A stretch of 43,082 bases of DNA from HRBIN24 sp035574155 (GTDB taxonomy: Bacteria; Chloroflexota; Dehalococcoidia; SM23-28-2; HRBIN24): positions 1-43,082 of the forward strand of contig DATLZD010000058.1 of NCBI GenBank assembly GCA_035574155.1. The letters are read 5' to 3'. Numbering within the stretch: the stretch's first letter is position 1; each line of letters begins with the position of its first letter. The notes beneath the pieces are model-generated. The model did not search any database and was not told the DNA's origin. It saw nothing but the letters and a program-made list of their open reading frames with translations. The translations under genes were made by a program, and so were the position numbers. This document shows, piece after piece, positions 7,790 to 15,730 of this stretch.

Positions 7790-9228
7790 AGGGACGGGTC
7801 ATCGTCATCGGCGGCGGACTGGCGGGGCTGGCGGCGGCCTGTGACCTGGCCGATGCCGGCCTGGCGGTGACGGTGCTAGAGCGACGGCCCTTCCTGGGCG
7901 GCCGCGCCTACTCCTTCCTGGACGGGCGCAGCGGGCACGAGGCCGACAACGGCCAGCACGTCTTCCTGCGCTGCTGCCGGGAATACATCGCCTTCCTGGA
8001 CAGGCTGGGGGTGCTGGAGCACACTCGCCTTCAGCCCCGCCTGCACCTGCGGGTCATTGATAAACTGACGGGCACCAGCGTGCTGCGGGCCAGCAAGGCA
8101 CCGCCGCCCCTGCACCTGCTGGGGTCCTTCCTGCGCTACCGACCCCTTTCCTTGGGCGAAAAGCTGTCGGCCGCCTACGCCCTCTTCCGCCTCAACGCCC
8201 TGGACCGTTCACGTCACCCCGAGCTGGACGACGTTCCCTTCGCCGAGTGGCTGCGCGCCCACGGCCAGTCGAGGCACATCATGCGCGTCTTTTGGGACCT
8301 GATCGTCCGACCCACTCTCAACGAGGAGCTGGAGGCCGTCAGCACCGACCTGGCGGCCATGGTCTTCCAGGTGGGCTTCCTGCGCGATGCCGAGGCCGCA
8401 GCCATCGGCTACTCGCGGGTGGGCCTCTCCACCTTGCTGGAGGGGGCGGTGCGGTCCTACCTAGCCAGGCGCGGCAGCGAGGTCCGCACCGGCGCCGCGG
8501 TGCGGGGCCTGGCAGTGACCGATGGCAGGGCGACGGGCGTAGTCCTGGAGGGGGGCGAGGTGCTGACGGGCGACGCCGTGGTGGCGGCCGTCCCGCCCGA
8601 TGCCCTCCTAGCGTTGCTCCCCTCAGCCCTGGCCGGGGACCCCTTCTTCCGTCGGCTCGCTGAGTTCCATTTCTCGCCCATCGTCAACGTGCACCTGTGG
8701 TATGAGCGGCCCGTCATGCGTCATGAGTTCGCCGCCTTCCTCAACTCGGGCCTGCAATGGGTCTTCAACAAGACGCTGATGTGGGGACAGGCGGGAGCGC
8801 TGCAGCACCTGGACATCTCCCTGAGCGCCGCCCACCTGTGGGCCGAGTGGCCCGGGCGCGACCTCATCGAGGTCATGAGCAAGGAGGTGGCGGCCTTCTT
8901 CCCCGCCGCCCGCACCCAGACGCCGGCCTACGCCCTCGTGGTCAAGCAGCCCCAGGCAACATTCTCGCCGCGGCCAGGCGTTAGGCGGCTGCGCCCGGGG
9001 CCGGTGACGTCCCTGCAGGGCCTTTTCCTGGCCGGCGATTGGACCGACACGGGCTGGCCCGCCACCATGGAGTCGGCCGTGCGCAGCGGCCGCGCCGCCG
9101 CCGAGGCCGTCCTGAGCACCATCGGAGGGGGTGAGAGCGCCCAGGAGAGGACACTGCGACCGTCCAGAGAGGGCGTCCAGCACTCATCGGTGTTATCGTC
9201 AGATAGAGAAAGGGCTGATAAGAGATGA
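7786..9228 (+). CDS. hpnE: Hydroxysqualene dehydroxylase HpnE
   Basis: A 480-residue FAD-dependent amine-oxidase/phytoene-desaturase-type protein. It opens with the dinucleotide motif VIGGGLAGLAAACDLADAG (residues 6-24), then ERRPFLGGRAYSF, and closes with GLFLAGDWTDTGWPATMESAVRSG, where FAD is also bound. It reductively removes the hydroxyl of hydroxysqualene to give squalene. GTG at 7786 overlaps the hpnD TGA. After the GRAAAEAV segment there is a tail of about 35 charged residues that looks like an extension rather than part of the fold. It overlaps ispH by four bases (ATGA). Confidence 0.92.
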   Translation: MKGRVIVIGGGLAGLAAACDLADAGLAVTVLERRPFLGGRAYSFLDGRSGHEADNGQHVFLRCCREYIAFLDRLGVLEHTRLQPRLHLRVIDKLTGTSVLRASKAPPPLHLLGSFLRYRPLSLGEKLSAAYALFRLNALDRSRHPELDDVPFAEWLRAHGQSRHIMRVFWDLIVRPTLNEELEAVSTDLAAMVFQVGFLRDAEAAAIGYSRVGLSTLLEGAVRSYLARRGSEVRTGAAVRGLAVTDGRATGVVLEGGEVLTGDAVVAAVPPDALLALLPSALAGDPFFRRLAEFHFSPIVNVHLWYERPVMRHEFAAFLNSGLQWVFNKTLMWGQAGALQHLDISLSAAHLWAEWPGRDLIEVMSKEVAAFFPAARTQTPAYALVVKQPQATFSPRPGVRRLRPGPVTSLQGLFLAGDWTDTGWPATMESAVRSGRAAAEAVLSTIGGGESAQERTLRPSREGVQHSSVLSSDRERADKR

Positions 9229-10091
9229 GGATCGTCAGGGCAAAGGTGATGGGCTTCTGCTTTGGCGTGCGCCGGGCTATCGAGATGGTCCAGGCCGGCG
9301 CCCAGGAGGGGCCCATCGATAGCCTGGGGTCGGTGGTCCACAACCCGGTGGTGGTGGACAAGCTGAAGGCCAGCGGCGTTCGGGTCGTCTCCTCCCTGGA
9401 GGAGGTATCGGCGCCCACCATCGCCGTCACTGCCCACGGCCGTGGGCCGGAGATAGTGGAGCAGGCGCAGCAGCTGGGCGTGAGGCTCATCGATGCCACC
9501 TGCCCCATCGTCCGCAAGGCCCAGAAGGCGGCGGCCAAGCTGGTGGACGAGGGCTTCCGGGTCATCATCTACGGCGAGGCCGACCACCCCGAGGTGAAGG
9601 GGGTGCTGGCCTGGACCAAGGGACAGGGGCTGGCCGTCCTCGACCCAGAGGCGGAGGTGGACATACCGCGGCGAAAGGTGGCCCTCCTGTCCCAGACCAC
9701 CAAGAGCGAGGAGTCCTTCGTCCAGTTCGTGTCCCGCTTCGTGGCCCACAACATCGGCCGCATCAACGAGTTGCGGGTCATCAACACCACTTGCCCCGAG
9801 ACGGACGAGCGCTACCACGCCGCCCGCGAGCTGGCGGAGGAGTGCGACCTGATCATCGTGGTGGGGGGTCGCAACAGCGCCAATACCCGCAAGCTGGCCC
9901 AGACCTGCCGCGACGCGGGCGTGGAGACCTACCACATAGAGACGGCGGCCGAGCTGGACCCGTCCTGGCTGGAAGGCAAAGAGGTGGTGGGCGTCACGGC
10001 CGGCGCCTCTACTCCCGATGAGTCCATCGACGAGGTAGTGGAGCGGCTGGCCCTGCTGGCCGGAGAGAGGGCAGCCGCCACCAACCCCTAG
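9225..10091 (+). CDS. ispH: 4-hydroxy-3-methylbut-2-enyl diphosphate reductase IspH
   Basis: The last enzyme of the MEP pathway, an iron-sulfur reductase making IPP and DMAPP from HMBPP. The three cluster-ligand cysteines are all present: C12 (MGFCFGVRRA), C93 (DATCPIVRKA) and C190 (NTTCPETDERY). Length (288) is normal. The glutamate/threonine region SQTTKSEE and the C-terminal GASTPDESIDEV are typical. Being translationally coupled to hpnE puts isoprenoid supply under the same promoter as squalene formation, which is not the usual place for this gene. Confidence 0.96.
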   Translation: MRIVRAKVMGFCFGVRRAIEMVQAGAQEGPIDSLGSVVHNPVVVDKLKASGVRVVSSLEEVSAPTIAVTAHGRGPEIVEQAQQLGVRLIDATCPIVRKAQKAAAKLVDEGFRVIIYGEADHPEVKGVLAWTKGQGLAVLDPEAEVDIPRRKVALLSQTTKSEESFVQFVSRFVAHNIGRINELRVINTTCPETDERYHAARELAEECDLIIVVGGRNSANTRKLAQTCRDAGVETYHIETAAELDPSWLEGKEVVGVTAGASTPDESIDEVVERLALLAGERAAATNP

Positions 10092-10103
10092 GGAGGATGA
10101 GCC

Positions 10104-10541
10104 ATGAGGTGTCAGACCCACACCCTACGCATCCGCACCGAGCGAGGCCCCCAGTTCATCGACATCACCGACAGGGTGGCCCAACTGGTGCAGGAGGCGT
10201 CCGTGCGGAACGGGTTCGTGGTGGTCTTCTCCCGCCACACGACGGCGGCAGTCCGCATCAACGAGAACTGTCCCCATCTGTTGCAGGACATCGAGGACAT
10301 GCTGCGCCGCATAGCCCCGCCCGACGGAGAGTACCGCCACAACGTCTACGCCCACGCCTTTTCCAACAACGGGGAGCGCCCCAACGGCCACTCCCACTGC
10401 CAGCACTTGCTGCTGGGGGCCAGCGAGGCCGTCCCCATCGTGGACGGCCAACTGCTGCTGGGGCAGTACCAACGCATCTTCTTCGTCGAGCTGGACCACG
10501 GGCGCGACCGCGAGGTGGTGGTCCAGCTCATGGGGGAGTGA
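10104..10541 (+). CDS. yjbQ: YjbQ-family protein (UPF0047)
   Basis: A 145-residue single-domain protein of the YjbQ/UPF0047 family: RGPQFIDITDRV, VVFSRHTTAAVRINEN, NNGERPNGHSHCQHLLLG and GQYQRIFFVELDHGRDREVVVQ. The conserved histidines (HTT, GHSHCQH) suggest a metal or catalytic site. Some members show weak thiamine-phosphate synthase activity, but the physiological role is uncertain. GGGAGGATGA precedes the ATG. It sits between ispH (12 bases) and the prenyl synthase gene (4 bases), so it belongs to the operon, where its job is not obvious. Confidence 0.88.
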   Translation: MRCQTHTLRIRTERGPQFIDITDRVAQLVQEASVRNGFVVVFSRHTTAAVRINENCPHLLQDIEDMLRRIAPPDGEYRHNVYAHAFSNNGERPNGHSHCQHLLLGASEAVPIVDGQLLLGQYQRIFFVELDHGRDREVVVQLMGE

Positions 10542-10545
10542 GGGC

Positions 10546-11568
10546 GTGACGACGCCGACGGCCTTCCAGCGCTACCGCCCGGAGCTGGAAGCAGCCCTGC
10601 GCTCATTCCTGTCGCGCCAGGACCCGCCCCTCCTCTACCGCATGGTCCGCTACCACCTGGGCTGGGAGGACGCCGATGGGCGCCCCCAGGCCGGCAGCGG
10701 CGGGAAGGCCCTGCGTCCCGTCCTCTGCCTGCTGTCCTGTGAGGCGGTGGGAGGGGCATGGCCCTCGGCCCTGCCAGCAGCGGTGGCCCTGGAGCTGGTC
10801 CACAACTTCTCTCTGGTCCACGACGACATCCAGGACCGGGACAGGGAGCGACGCCATAGGCCCACCGTATGGGCGGTCTGGGGAGAGGCGCAGGCCATCA
10901 ACGCCGGCGATGCCCTCCTGGCTGCGGCCCAGCTGGCCCTGGCCCACCTGCCGGAGGCCGGCGTGCCCCACGAGCGGGCCGTGGCCGCTGCCCAGGCCCT
11001 GGCTGCCGCCACCCTGGAGATGGTGGAGGGCCAAGTGCTGGACCTCCAGTTCGAGGGACGGGAGCGGGTATCCCTGGACGAATACCTGGACATGGTCTCC
11101 CGCAAGACAGGGGCCCTGTTCGATGCCGCCCTGCGCCTGGGGGCCATGGTAGGCTGCGACCGCAGCGACGTTTGGGAGGCCATGGGGCGCGTCGGTCGCC
11201 TGCTGGGGCTGGCTTTCCAGGTCCGGGACGACATGCTGGGCGTCTGGGGACAGGAGGAGCGAACGGGCAAGCCCGCCGCCGATGTCCGTCGCCGTAAGAA
11301 GGGGCTGCCGGTGGTGTATGCCCTGTCCCAGGGCGGCCCGGCCGCCGAGGCGGTAAACAGGGCTTATGCCAGCGCCTCCATCTCAGACCAGGAGGTCGGG
11401 GAGGTGGTGAGGGCGCTAGAAGAGGCAGGCGCCCGCGACTACTGCCTGGCCCTCGCCCGTGAGAAGAAGGCCGAGGCGCTGGCCACCCTCTCCCGCCTGG
11501 ACCTGTCGCCAGAGCCGAAGCGGGAGCTGGAGGAGCTGGCCGAGTTCCTGCTGGAGCGCGAGTTCTAG
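10546..11568 (+). CDS. Polyprenyl (farnesyl/geranylgeranyl) diphosphate synthase
   Basis: A 340-residue trans-prenyltransferase. The first aspartate motif is DDIQD (93-97) in the context LVHNFSLVHDDIQDRD. The second is RDDMLG (227-232), with glycine where the classic DDxxD has its last aspartate. GGKALRP (52-58) supplies the diphosphate-binding lysine and arginine. Phenylalanine five residues before the first motif favours a short product (C15-C20). In this operon the obvious product is farnesyl diphosphate for HpnD, but geranylgeranyl diphosphate cannot be excluded. GTG start at 10546, 4 bases after the yjbQ stop. Confidence 0.88.
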   Translation: MTTPTAFQRYRPELEAALRSFLSRQDPPLLYRMVRYHLGWEDADGRPQAGSGGKALRPVLCLLSCEAVGGAWPSALPAAVALELVHNFSLVHDDIQDRDRERRHRPTVWAVWGEAQAINAGDALLAAAQLALAHLPEAGVPHERAVAAAQALAAATLEMVEGQVLDLQFEGRERVSLDEYLDMVSRKTGALFDAALRLGAMVGCDRSDVWEAMGRVGRLLGLAFQVRDDMLGVWGQEERTGKPAADVRRRKKGLPVVYALSQGGPAAEAVNRAYASASISDQEVGEVVRALEEAGARDYCLALAREKKAEALATLSRLDLSPEPKRELEELAEFLLEREF

Positions 11569-11602
11569 GGCCCCGAGAGGGCAACTTCGGGAGGGAAGGA
11601 CG

Positions 11603-12616
11603 ATGCCAGGACAACCGTTGGGTCTGACCATCAAGCTGGCCCTGTATCTGGCCAAGCAGAAGCTGAAGGGCCGCAAGTACTTCCCGCTGACCATGATCCT
11701 GGAGCCCCTGGAAGCCTGTAACCTGACATGCACCGGCTGCGGCCGGATACGCGAATACGAGCCGGTGCTGGACAAGTTCATGACGGTGGAGGAAGCGCTG
11801 CGGGCGGTGGAGGAGTGTGACCCACCGGTGGTCTCCATCGCCGGTGGGGAGCCCCTCATGCACCCCCAGATCGGCGAGATAGTCAACGCCCTCGTCAAGC
11901 AGAAGCGCTACGTATACCTGTGCACCAACACCCTTCTCTACAAGCGGGCCTTCAAGGTGATCCCGCCCTCCAAGTACTTTGCCTTCGTGGTGCACCTGGA
12001 CGGCTTGCGCCAGACCCACGACATCGCCGTGGAGCGCAAGGGCGTCTACGATGTGGCCATACGCATGATCTACGAGGCCCGCAAGCGGGGGTACCGCGTC
12101 TGCACCAACACCACCCTCTACAACGGCACCGACCCGGAAGAGTACCGTCACCTGTTCGAGATGCTGACCGATATGGGCGTGGAGGGGATGATGGTCTCCC
12201 CCGGCTTCGCCTACAAGGAGGTGGCCCATCACCCCATCTTCATGCAGCGGCAGGAGGCCCAGGGGTTCTTCCGTCGCATCTTCGAGGGCTGCCGCCGCGG
12301 CCTGCGCTTCTACAACAACCCCCTTTACCGTGACTTCCTGCAGGGGAAGCGTCACTACGAGTGCAGCCAGTGGACCACCCCGACCTACACCGTCATGGGC
12401 TGGCGCAAACCCTGCTACCTCATTGCCGACGGCCACGCCGCCACCTACCAGGAGCTGATGACCACCGTCCAGTGGGACCAGTACGGATGGGGCAAGGACC
12501 CCCGCTGCGACACCTGCATGATGCATTGCGGCTTCGAAGGCTCGGCCATCCTCCAGGCGATGGAGCGTCCCAGGGACCTGTTGGAGCTGGCCTGGCGCTC
12601 CCTACGCGGCGATTAG
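11603..12616 (+). CDS. hpnH: Adenosyl-hopene transferase HpnH (radical SAM)
   Basis: A 337-residue radical SAM enzyme that adds the 5'-deoxyadenosyl group to diploptene to give adenosylhopane, the first step of side-chain extension. The cluster motif is C39-x3-C43-x2-C46 (ACNLTCTGCGR). Typical HpnH segments follow: IAGGEPLMHPQIGEI, TNTLLYKR, VVHLDGLRQTHD, and the C-terminal cysteine region with CDTCMMHCGFEGSAI. The start is the ATG at 11603, after GGGAGGGAAGGACG; the reading frame is open further upstream only because it overlaps the end of the prenyl synthase gene. hpnG follows within 5 bases. Confidence 0.95.
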   Translation: MPGQPLGLTIKLALYLAKQKLKGRKYFPLTMILEPLEACNLTCTGCGRIREYEPVLDKFMTVEEALRAVEECDPPVVSIAGGEPLMHPQIGEIVNALVKQKRYVYLCTNTLLYKRAFKVIPPSKYFAFVVHLDGLRQTHDIAVERKGVYDVAIRMIYEARKRGYRVCTNTTLYNGTDPEEYRHLFEMLTDMGVEGMMVSPGFAYKEVAHHPIFMQRQEAQGFFRRIFEGCRRGLRFYNNPLYRDFLQGKRHYECSQWTTPTYTVMGWRKPCYLIADGHAATYQELMTTVQWDQYGWGKDPRCDTCMMHCGFEGSAILQAMERPRDLLELAWRSLRGD

Positions 12617-12621
12617 GCGCC

Positions 12622-13371
12622 ATGCTGGCGCTGTTCGTTGCCATGCGCCTGGAGGGGCGGGCCATCGAACGACACCTGCGCGGCGTGGAACGGACGGACC
12701 TGGAGGGGGTGCGCATCCTTTCGGGCCAGGCCCTGGGTAGCGATGTGGCCCTCTGCTTCACCGGCCTCGGCGGCGAGGCCGCTCGCCATGCGGTCCAGAT
12801 GGCCCTGCGCCACCTCTCGCCACGGGCCATCGTCTGCCTCGGGCTGGCCGGCGGCGCTACCGACGGCGTCCGCGTAGCCGACATGGTGCTGGCCCGACGG
12901 ACGGCCCTCTACGGCGGCCGTGCCTGGGTGGAGAGCGACCCAGGCCTCCTGGAGATGGGACGGAGGGCCGTGAGCGAGGCCGGCCTGCGCCGCCACGAGG
13001 GGGTGGTGGTGACGGTGCCCCGCTTTCTGGCCCTCGAAGAGGAGAAGCGCACCGTGGGGGCCGAGATGGGCGCCCTGGCCGTGGAGATGGAGAGCTACCA
13101 CGTGGGAGCTGCCGCCGCCGAGGCCGGTGTCCCCTTCCTCTCGGTCCGGGTGATCAGCGACGCTGTAGGCCAGTCCCTGCCGCTGCCAGCCCAACTGCTG
13201 GACCCGCGGCAGCGAACCACTCCCTGGCAGACCGTCCAGGCCCTGCTCCGCCGCCCGCTGCTGGCCCCCCTGGGACTTCTCTGGTCGGCCAACCTGTGGC
13301 GGGCGGTCCGCGCCCTGGGGCGCTTCGCCGGCCCCTTCCTCCAACAATGGGCCAGGGGAGGACAGCCATGA
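12622..13371 (+). CDS. hpnG: Adenosylhopane nucleoside phosphorylase/nucleosidase HpnG
   Basis: A 249-residue PNP_UDP_1-fold protein: CFTGLGGEAARHAVQMAL, IVCLGLAGGATDGVRVADMV, ALAVEMESYHVGAAAAEAGVPFLSVRVISDAVG. The MES and SD residues are the nucleoside and base-contact positions of this fold. HpnG removes adenine from adenosylhopane, giving ribosylhopane (or phosphoribohopane). The start is ATG 12622, 5 bases after the hpnH stop; an open frame from 12361 is only read-through across hpnH. Its TGA overlaps the ATG of the cyclase gene (ATGA). Confidence 0.9.
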   Translation: MLALFVAMRLEGRAIERHLRGVERTDLEGVRILSGQALGSDVALCFTGLGGEAARHAVQMALRHLSPRAIVCLGLAGGATDGVRVADMVLARRTALYGGRAWVESDPGLLEMGRRAVSEAGLRRHEGVVVTVPRFLALEEEKRTVGAEMGALAVEMESYHVGAAAAEAGVPFLSVRVISDAVGQSLPLPAQLLDPRQRTTPWQTVQALLRRPLLAPLGLLWSANLWRAVRALGRFAGPFLQQWARGGQP

Positions 13372-15314
13372 GCGTCAGGCCCCTCTACCACGACCGCCAG
13401 CGGCTGGCCGAGGCGGTGCGGGACGCCGTGCGCCGCTCACAGGACTACTTCCTGCGCACTCAGCACCCCGACGGCTATTGGTGGGGAGAGCTGGAGAGCA
13501 ACGTCACCATGGCAGCCGAATACCTGCTCCTGACGCATATCCTGGGGGTGGCCGACCCCGGCCGCTGGCAGAAGGTGGCCAACTACCTGCGGCGCGAGGC
13601 CCGGCCCGATGGCACGTGGGCCATCTACTATGGCGGTCCGCCGGACCTGAACGCCACCGTCGAGTCCTACTTCGCCCTTAAGCTGGCAGGCGTGCCAGCC
13701 GACGACCCACTGCTGCAGAAGGCCAGGGCCTTCGTCCTTTCCCGGGGCGGCGTGCCCAAGGTCCGGGTCTTCACCAAGATATGGCTGGCCATGCTTGGCC
13801 AGTGGGACTGGCGAGGGGTGCCCGTCCTGCCGCCCGAGTTCATGTTCTTGCCCACCTGGTTCCCCATCAACCTTTATGAGTTCGCCTCCTGGGCACGGGC
13901 CACCATTGTCCCCATCCTCATCATCCTCGACCGGAGGCCCGTGTGGCCGGTGCCGGACCACGCCCGCATTGATGAGCTGTTCCCCGTCCCACCCCCACAG
14001 GTGGACTACCGCCTGCCGCCGCCCAAGCGGCTCCTCTCCTGGAAGGGCCTCTTCTGGGGGCTGGACCATGCGCTGCGGGCCTACGGCCGGGTGGCCTTCC
14101 GCCCCCTGCGGGAGGCGGCCATCCGCGAGGCGGTCAGGTGGATCATCGCCCGGCAGGAGGCCGACGGCGCCTGGGGCGGCATCCAGCCCCCGTGGGTCTA
14201 TTCCCTCATCGCCCTCAAGCTGCTGGGGTACTCCCTGGACCACCCGGTGATGAAGAAGGGGTTGGAGGCCTTCGAGGGGGCCTTCCGGGTGGAGGACGAC
14301 ACCGTCTACTACCCCCAGGCGTGCATCTCGCCGGTGTGGGACACGGCCCTGGCCATGGTCGGTCTGCTGGACTCGGGCCTACCGCCGGACCACGAGGCGC
14401 TGGTGCGGGCAGGCCGCTGGCTGCTTAAGGAGCAGGTGTTCAGCGGCGGTGACTGGCAGGTCAAGGCCAAGGGAGTGGAGCCGGGCGGCTGGGCCTTCGA
14501 GTTCGACAACGACGTTTACCCGGACGTGGACGATACCGCTGAGGTGATGATGGCCCTACACCGAACCCGCCTGCCCGAGGAGCAACGCAAGCGGTTGTCG
14601 CTGCGCCGCGGCCTGGAGTGGGTGCTGGGCATGCAGTGTCGTGACGGCGGATGGGGGGCCTTCGACAAGGACAACACTCAGCGCCTCATCACCCACATCC
14701 CCTTCTGCGACTTCGGCGAGGTCCTGGACTACCCCACCGAGGACGTGACCGCCCACGTGCTGGAGATGCTGGGCCTGCTGGGCTACGACCTCAACTTCCC
14801 ACCGGCCCGCCGCGCCCTGGCCTTCCTGCGCCGCAAGCAGGACCCGGAGGGCCCCTGGTGGGGGCGCTGGGGCGTCAACTACATCTACGGGACCGGCGCC
14901 GTCCTGCCCGCCCTGCGGGCCATCGGCGAGGACATGGGCCGCCCCTACGTGCGACGGGCGGTGCGCTGGCTCCTCTCGCGTCAGAACGAGGACGGCGGCT
15001 GGGGCGAGAGCTGCCGCAGCTACGAGGACGCCACCTGGAAGGGGAGGGGCGAAAGCACCGCCTCCCAAACGGGCTGGGCCCTCATGGCCTTGCTGGCAGC
15101 GCTGCCCGAGGCCGATGACGGGGCAGTATGGGAGGCGGTGGCCAGGGGGGCAAGCTACCTGGTGGAGACGCAGGAGGAGGACGGCACCTGGCGGGAGCCC
15201 CAGTTCACCGGCACCGGCTTCCCCGGCGATTTCTACATCAACTACCACCTATACCGCAACTATTGGCCCCTGATGGCCCTGGGCCGCCTCCAGCGCCTCC
15301 TTTCGACCCCCTGA
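13368..15314 (+). CDS. shc: Squalene-hopene cyclase
   Basis: A 648-residue class II triterpene cyclase (also called HpnF), converting squalene to hopene and hopanol in the membrane. The catalytic acid motif DVDD lies at 386-389 (YPDVDDTAEVMM). Several QW repeats are visible: DGYWWGELE near the N-terminus, EADGAWGG, GGDWQVK, CRDGGWGAFD, EDGGWGES and EDGTWREPQFTGTGFP. Length and motif positions are as in well-studied bacterial cyclases. The start is ATG 13368, overlapping the hpnG stop. It is the last gene of the operon, followed by possible hairpins at 15336-15348 and 15373-15416 before the convergent selenoprotein gene. Confidence 0.96.
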   Translation: MSVRPLYHDRQRLAEAVRDAVRRSQDYFLRTQHPDGYWWGELESNVTMAAEYLLLTHILGVADPGRWQKVANYLRREARPDGTWAIYYGGPPDLNATVESYFALKLAGVPADDPLLQKARAFVLSRGGVPKVRVFTKIWLAMLGQWDWRGVPVLPPEFMFLPTWFPINLYEFASWARATIVPILIILDRRPVWPVPDHARIDELFPVPPPQVDYRLPPPKRLLSWKGLFWGLDHALRAYGRVAFRPLREAAIREAVRWIIARQEADGAWGGIQPPWVYSLIALKLLGYSLDHPVMKKGLEAFEGAFRVEDDTVYYPQACISPVWDTALAMVGLLDSGLPPDHEALVRAGRWLLKEQVFSGGDWQVKAKGVEPGGWAFEFDNDVYPDVDDTAEVMMALHRTRLPEEQRKRLSLRRGLEWVLGMQCRDGGWGAFDKDNTQRLITHIPFCDFGEVLDYPTEDVTAHVLEMLGLLGYDLNFPPARRALAFLRRKQDPEGPWWGRWGVNYIYGTGAVLPALRAIGEDMGRPYVRRAVRWLLSRQNEDGGWGESCRSYEDATWKGRGESTASQTGWALMALLAALPEADDGAVWEAVARGASYLVETQEEDGTWREPQFTGTGFPGDFYINYHLYRNYWPLMALGRLQRLLSTP

Positions 15315-15335
15315 GGGCGGACGCCTCTGTCGGGC

Positions 15336-15416
15336 GGGGCGTTGCCCCCGGCTGCTGGGCACCCCAATGGCTAGCACCTTCCCTGTGCCAGGGGCAGGGC
15401 AACAGCCACAGGTGCT
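15336..15416. terminator. Hairpins between two convergent operons (weak terminator candidates)
   Basis: GGGGC-GTT-GCCCC at 15336-15348 and a longer hairpin with arms AGCACCT (15373-15379) and AGGTGCT (15410-15416), the latter enclosing CCCTG...CAGGG. Both sit between the stop of shc and the stop of the Rdx gene. Neither has a clear T-run, so factor-independent termination is uncertain; the longer one could serve both directions. Confidence 0.35.
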
Positions 15417-15425
15417 GCGCCCGCC

Positions 15426-15716
15426 CTAGCTGGCAGCCAGGGACTGGAGCCGCTGGCGGATGAGGGCCTTTATCTCCCGGGCCTTCTTGAGGTCGGGGTA
15501 TATGCCGCCCTCCGCCTTGCGGTCGAACACCTTCTCCCCGCCCACGTAGACCTCGAAGCGGCCATCGTGCACCGGGGTGATGATGATGGGGGCGTCGGCC
15601 CCGAACTCGTGCCAGATCTCGACCGCCATCCAGGCGGCCATGGGCAGGTGCCCTCAAGGAACGCAGTACTTGATCTCCACGGGCAACTTGCCCAGGAAAC
15701 GGTCGTCGCTGCTCAT
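15426..15716 (-). CDS. Rdx-family selenoprotein (SelW-like) with in-frame UGA for selenocysteine
   Basis: Read from ATG 15716 with the TGA at 15656-15654 as selenocysteine, the gene gives 96 residues: a start MSSDDRFLGKLPVEIKY, then C18-V-P-U21, then GHLPMAAWMAVEIW. The body ends in TPVHDGRFEVYVGGEKVFDRKAEGGIYPD and a lysine-rich helix, as in the Rdx/SelT-SelW-SelH thioredoxin-like family. CxxU right after the first strand is exactly the family's redox site. GGGAGGTG lies 5 bases before ATG 15716, and the frame continues without break past the TGA to TAG at 15426. A hairpin with SECIS features follows the TGA. It is 14 bases downstream of a DUF59 gene. The likely role is thiol redox chemistry; the partner is unknown. 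The alternative, a broken cysteine gene, fits less well. Confidence 0.85.
15621..15639 (-). promoter_or_regulatory. Bacterial SECIS-like hairpin of the Rdx selenoprotein mRNA
   Basis: On the mRNA strand, GGCCGCC - UGGAU - GGCGGUC forms a 7-base-pair stem (one G-U) with a 5-base loop whose second base is G. The stem starts 14 bases after the UGA and the loop G lies 22 bases after it. A short apical stem, a G among the first two loop bases and this distance match the known bacterial SECIS pattern read by SelB. Confidence 0.65.
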
Positions 15717-15730
15717 GGCGGCACCTCCCG

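Noticed and set aside
10898..12526. A 542-codon open frame on the minus strand across the prenyl synthase and hpnH genes
   Set aside because: It is antisense to two well-supported enzymes, has no family features and is rich in His, Gly, Gln and Val as expected from reverse reading of GC-rich codons.
15426..15641. A 71-residue gene starting at the internal ATG 15641
   Set aside because: It has no ribosome site and lacks the first strand and redox site of the Rdx fold; the longer UGA-containing reading explains the ribosome site before 15716.
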